DNA from: SIG459 sp045538735
Lineage (GTDB): Bacteria > Bacillota > Clostridia > Oscillospirales > Oscillospiraceae
DNA length: 64,000 nt
Direction: 5' to 3'
Assembly (NCBI GenBank): GCA_045538735.1
Contig: JAZSRY010000069.1
Span: 13,153 to 77,152, forward strand
A model generated the notes under the pieces. That model saw only the letters and a program-made list of their open reading frames with translations, did no database searches and was not told the origin of the DNA. Numbering within the stretch: position 1 is the first letter of the stretch; each line of letters starts with the position of its first letter. Of this stretch, positions 61,921 to 64,000 are shown piece after piece. Made by a program: the position numbers and the translations under genes.

Positions 61921-62018
61921 TTAGACTGAACGATATAATCCGAGTCCGCACCGTGGGGTGCCGAAGATTTCTGAGCGGATTTGCTCGGGAACGGGTTCGG
62001 ATTGCATCGCTCAGGCTA
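61921..62018 (+). mobile_element. Miniature inverted-repeat element, short copy 3 (98 bp)
   Basis: It starts TTAGACTGAACGATATAATC and ends with the approximate complement; the outer ends match copies 1 and 2, but the interior is much shorter. It lies between the kinase stop (61914) and the lipoprotein ribosome site. Confidence 0.7.
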
Positions 62019-62032
62019 GCCCGGAGAAAGAT

Positions 62033-62878
62033 ATGTTGAAGATAAAGAAAAGAGCGCTGTGCATGGCACTTGCAATAGTCTGCGCTCTGTCAGTTTGCGC
62101 CTGCGGCGCCGTGCCTGCGGCTGCTCCCGCACCCGAAGTCCTCAGCGCCAGCCCTGAGCCCACCCCTACACCCACCCCGCCCCCTACACCAACCCCTACG
62201 CCCACACCAACACCCACTCCTACTCCTACCCCTGCGCCTGAGCCTGAGTATACAGGTCCCGAGCTTGCCGAGCGGGAGAGGATGGATGATGAGTTTTTCG
62301 CCGATGCCCTTTTCGTAGGCAATAGCCTTATCCACGGTCTTTGGGGCTACGGAGGAATAAACAGCGCCACCTACTGCGCCGCCACCAGCGCCAGCGTTGT
62401 CAATCTGGACAGAGTGAAAAACGAGGCCTTCTGGGGAGACAGAGCCTATGCAACAACGATTTCCTACGGCATAACTCAAGGCAGCTACAGCAAGATTTAT
62501 TTGCTTTTGGGAATAAACGAAATAGGCTTCGAGACGGTGGATTTCATCGCCCTCTATTCCAATGTGCTGGATATGCTCGCTGCCGCCCATCCCGATGCGG
62601 ATATATACATAATGGGACTCACCCCCATCACCGAGAAAAAGAATGCGGGAGGCTATCCCTTCACTATGGAGAGAGTTCTCAGCTATAACGAGGCGCTGCG
62701 CGCCCTTGCTGCGGAGCGGGAATGCTGGTATGTGGACCTTGTGGAGCTTTTTGCCGATGAAAGCGGCTTTATGCCTGCGGAAATAAGCACCGACGGAATC
62801 CACCTCATTCAGGAGGAATATGCCCGATGGGGCGAATATCTCCGCACCCACTATGCCGACAGCCAAGAAAATGATTAA
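62033..62878 (+). CDS. SGNH/GDSL-family lipoprotein
   Basis: ATG 62033 (CGGAGAAAG upstream, just after element 3) gives 281 residues. The signal peptide ends in a lipobox-like LSVCAC. A Pro/Thr linker (about 38-70) with many TP repeats separates the anchor from the domain. The hydrolase shows VGNSLIHG as the GDSL-like serine block, GINEIG as the oxyanion block and TDGIHL as the Asp/His block. It probably acts on acylated cell-wall or polysaccharide esters outside the membrane. Confidence 0.82.
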   Translation: MLKIKKRALCMALAIVCALSVCACGAVPAAAPAPEVLSASPEPTPTPTPPPTPTPTPTPTPTPTPTPAPEPEYTGPELAERERMDDEFFADALFVGNSLIHGLWGYGGINSATYCAATSASVVNLDRVKNEAFWGDRAYATTISYGITQGSYSKIYLLLGINEIGFETVDFIALYSNVLDMLAAAHPDADIYIMGLTPITEKKNAGGYPFTMERVLSYNEALRALAAERECWYVDLVELFADESGFMPAEISTDGIHLIQEEYARWGEYLRTHYADSQEND

Positions 62879-62884
62879 AATTGC

Positions 62885-62936
62885 AAAAAGCCGCCGATAC
62901 TATTTGTGACTACATAGTATCGGCGGTGTTTTTTTA
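62885..62936 (+). terminator. Terminator whose T-run abuts the spoIIR start
   Basis: GCCGCCGATACTA pairs with TAGTATCGGC around a 12-base loop; the T-run ends at the ATG of spoIIR. GGCGGTG in the 3' arm is the only ribosome-site candidate for that gene. Confidence 0.75.
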
Positions 62937-63547
62937 TGGGAAGCAGAATAAAAATTTGGGAGCTGAGCCTGCTTATAGCTTTTTGCTTTTGCCTATGCCA
63001 GACTGCCCTTGAGGCGGAGCAGCAGAGTGCCATATCGGAAAAAGTTATAAGGCTTCATGTTGTGGCCGCCTCCGATGAGGAGGAAGACCAGGCTCTGAAA
63101 ATGCGGGTGAAGGATGCAGTAGCGGCAAAGCTGGAGGCGCTTCTCGCTGCGGCGGATAGTGCGGCGGAAGCGGAAAAGATTATTGCGGAGAATGAGAAGG
63201 AGATTCTCTCCGCAGCCCTTTCTGCGTCTGAGGGGGAGCGGGTGGAGCTTCGTCTTGCAGCAGAACGCTTTTCCTACCGTGAAGGAGAGGGCTATGCCCT
63301 CCCTGCAGGGAACTATAGATGTCTGCGCCTTATCCTTGGAGAAGGAAAGGGGCATAATTGGTGGGGAGTGATATTCCCCCAGCTGAGCGTGGAGCCCAAA
63401 AGCGCGGAGACTGCGGTCTATTATCCCGATGAGGAGCTTCGGATAATCTATGATGAGGAGGGTGTCCGGCTTCGATTCCGTTTTCTGGAGATTTTGGAAA
63501 GCGCAGGCAGAAAGCTGGGAATATTGCGCGAAACCTTCCAAAGCTGA
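62936..63547 (+). CDS. spoIIR: Stage II sporulation protein R
   Basis: The 203-residue protein has a signal/anchor helix (about 8-25), then IRLHVVAASDEEEDQALKMRVKDAV and HNWWGVIFPQLSV, both typical of SpoIIR, which is made in the forespore and triggers processing of pro-sigma-E through SpoIIGA. It therefore marks the organism as an endospore former. The ATG has no conventional ribosome site (see terminator entry). Confidence 0.92.
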   Translation: MGSRIKIWELSLLIAFCFCLCQTALEAEQQSAISEKVIRLHVVAASDEEEDQALKMRVKDAVAAKLEALLAAADSAAEAEKIIAENEKEILSAALSASEGERVELRLAAERFSYREGEGYALPAGNYRCLRLILGEGKGHNWWGVIFPQLSVEPKSAETAVYYPDEELRIIYDEEGVRLRFRFLEILESAGRKLGILRETFQS

Positions 63548-63559
63548 CTGCCGCCCATT

Positions 63560-64000
63560 AAGCCTCCCTTGTGTAAAGGGGGCTGTCACGCGCAATGCGT
63601 GACTGGGGGATTTGACAATTCCCCGTAGGGAACGGTTTTGACCGCAGCGCAATTAAGTGCGCTACCGGAAGTGGAAAGCTGTAGGGGCGGACCGATGTGT
63701 CCGCCCTTGTCGCTTCGCAACGCCGCCTGCTGCGGAGGAAAATTTTGCAGACATTTACCGAGTGCAACGCACCATTCGTAGCACCGCGATGAGCTCAGCC
63801 GCGCCGAAAAACATAACGAGGTACAGCTTTCGTGGCGACGAACAGTCGCCAAAAAGCAGCAGCGTCCCGAGCGGAAAACGAGGGATGCACACTAAGGTTT
63901 AGGTTTTGATTATGTGGCACAATGTCTTTCCTGCCTCCGCACTTGGGGAGTTTCCTAAGGGGGGGCTTTCCTCGCGCCCTCTTTGGGGGACTTTTCTTTC
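63560..64000. repeat. Non-coding repeat block at the window end
   Basis: No supported gene. AGCCTCCCTTGTGTAAAGGG and CTGTCACGCGCAATGCGTGA form small stems, GGGCGGACCGATGTGTCCGCCC is a palindrome-like hairpin, and the tail repeats CTTTCC/GGGG patterns. It looks like interspersed repeats known from gut Firmicutes genomes; unclassified. Confidence 0.45.

Overview
The window looks like a chromosome segment of an anaerobic, endospore-forming gut-type Clostridia (Oscillospiraceae-like Firmicutes). The evidence is spoIIR, hemZ, a BofC-like protein, DUF1292 proteins, an efp/CD1247-type gene pair, Gram-positive LPXTG pilins with sortases, a dlt-like operon and tungsten/molybdenum cofactor genes. I judge lineage from gene content only; no rRNA gene is present.

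Layout. 1-4.5 kb: two FAD-dependent dehydrogenases (one cut by the window edge), a membrane pseudokinase/C-type-lectin protein, efp with its zinc-ribbon neighbour, and an ArsC/Spx-like protein. 4.5-6.8 kb: an initiator tRNA followed by a repeat-rich insertion region with an HNH endonuclease gene. 6.9-16.5 kb: a self-contained pilus island with a small coiled-coil protein, a dedicated signal peptidase I, a 1516-residue tip adhesin, an LPETG backbone pilin, a class C sortase, a minor pilin and a sortase-like protein without a recognisable active site. 16.5-25.9 kb: an esterase, a DUF5714 protein, a PlsC-like acyltransferase, a dltA-C-B-D-like operon, a second acyltransferase with a zinc ribbon, and a small membrane protein. 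25.9-34.7 kb: two URO-D family proteins, an aldo/keto reductase, an EamA transporter, a MaoC-like protein, a run of very small ORFs, an RHH regulator with palindromic operators, and tRNA-Arg. 34.8-49.4 kb: a molybdopterin oxidoreductase, ymdB, an SbcD/YhaN-like pair, an iron-regulated feoAB operon with three DtxR-type boxes, tandem MoeA-type genes, and a tupABC tungstate transporter behind a structured leader. 49.5-56 kb: a CyuA-type gene, a MATE transporter with a heterodimeric ABC exporter, and a probable 6S RNA. 56-64 kb: DUF1292, BofC-like, PBP1A, hemZ, a uridine-kinase-like ATPase, an SGNH lipoprotein, spoIIR, then a non-coding repeat block.

How the parts fit. The pilus genes form one secretion-and-assembly unit. 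tupABC, two MoeA-type proteins and a molybdopterin enzyme make a coherent W/Mo-cofactor set. feoAB appears to be under metal control. The most unusual items are: a tungstate-binding lipoprotein that reads as a circular permutation of the TupA fold; the kinase-lectin fusion; the degenerate sortase and amidase-like domains in the pilus locus; and a three-copy miniature inverted-repeat element family, one copy of which sits between a promoter and its gene.
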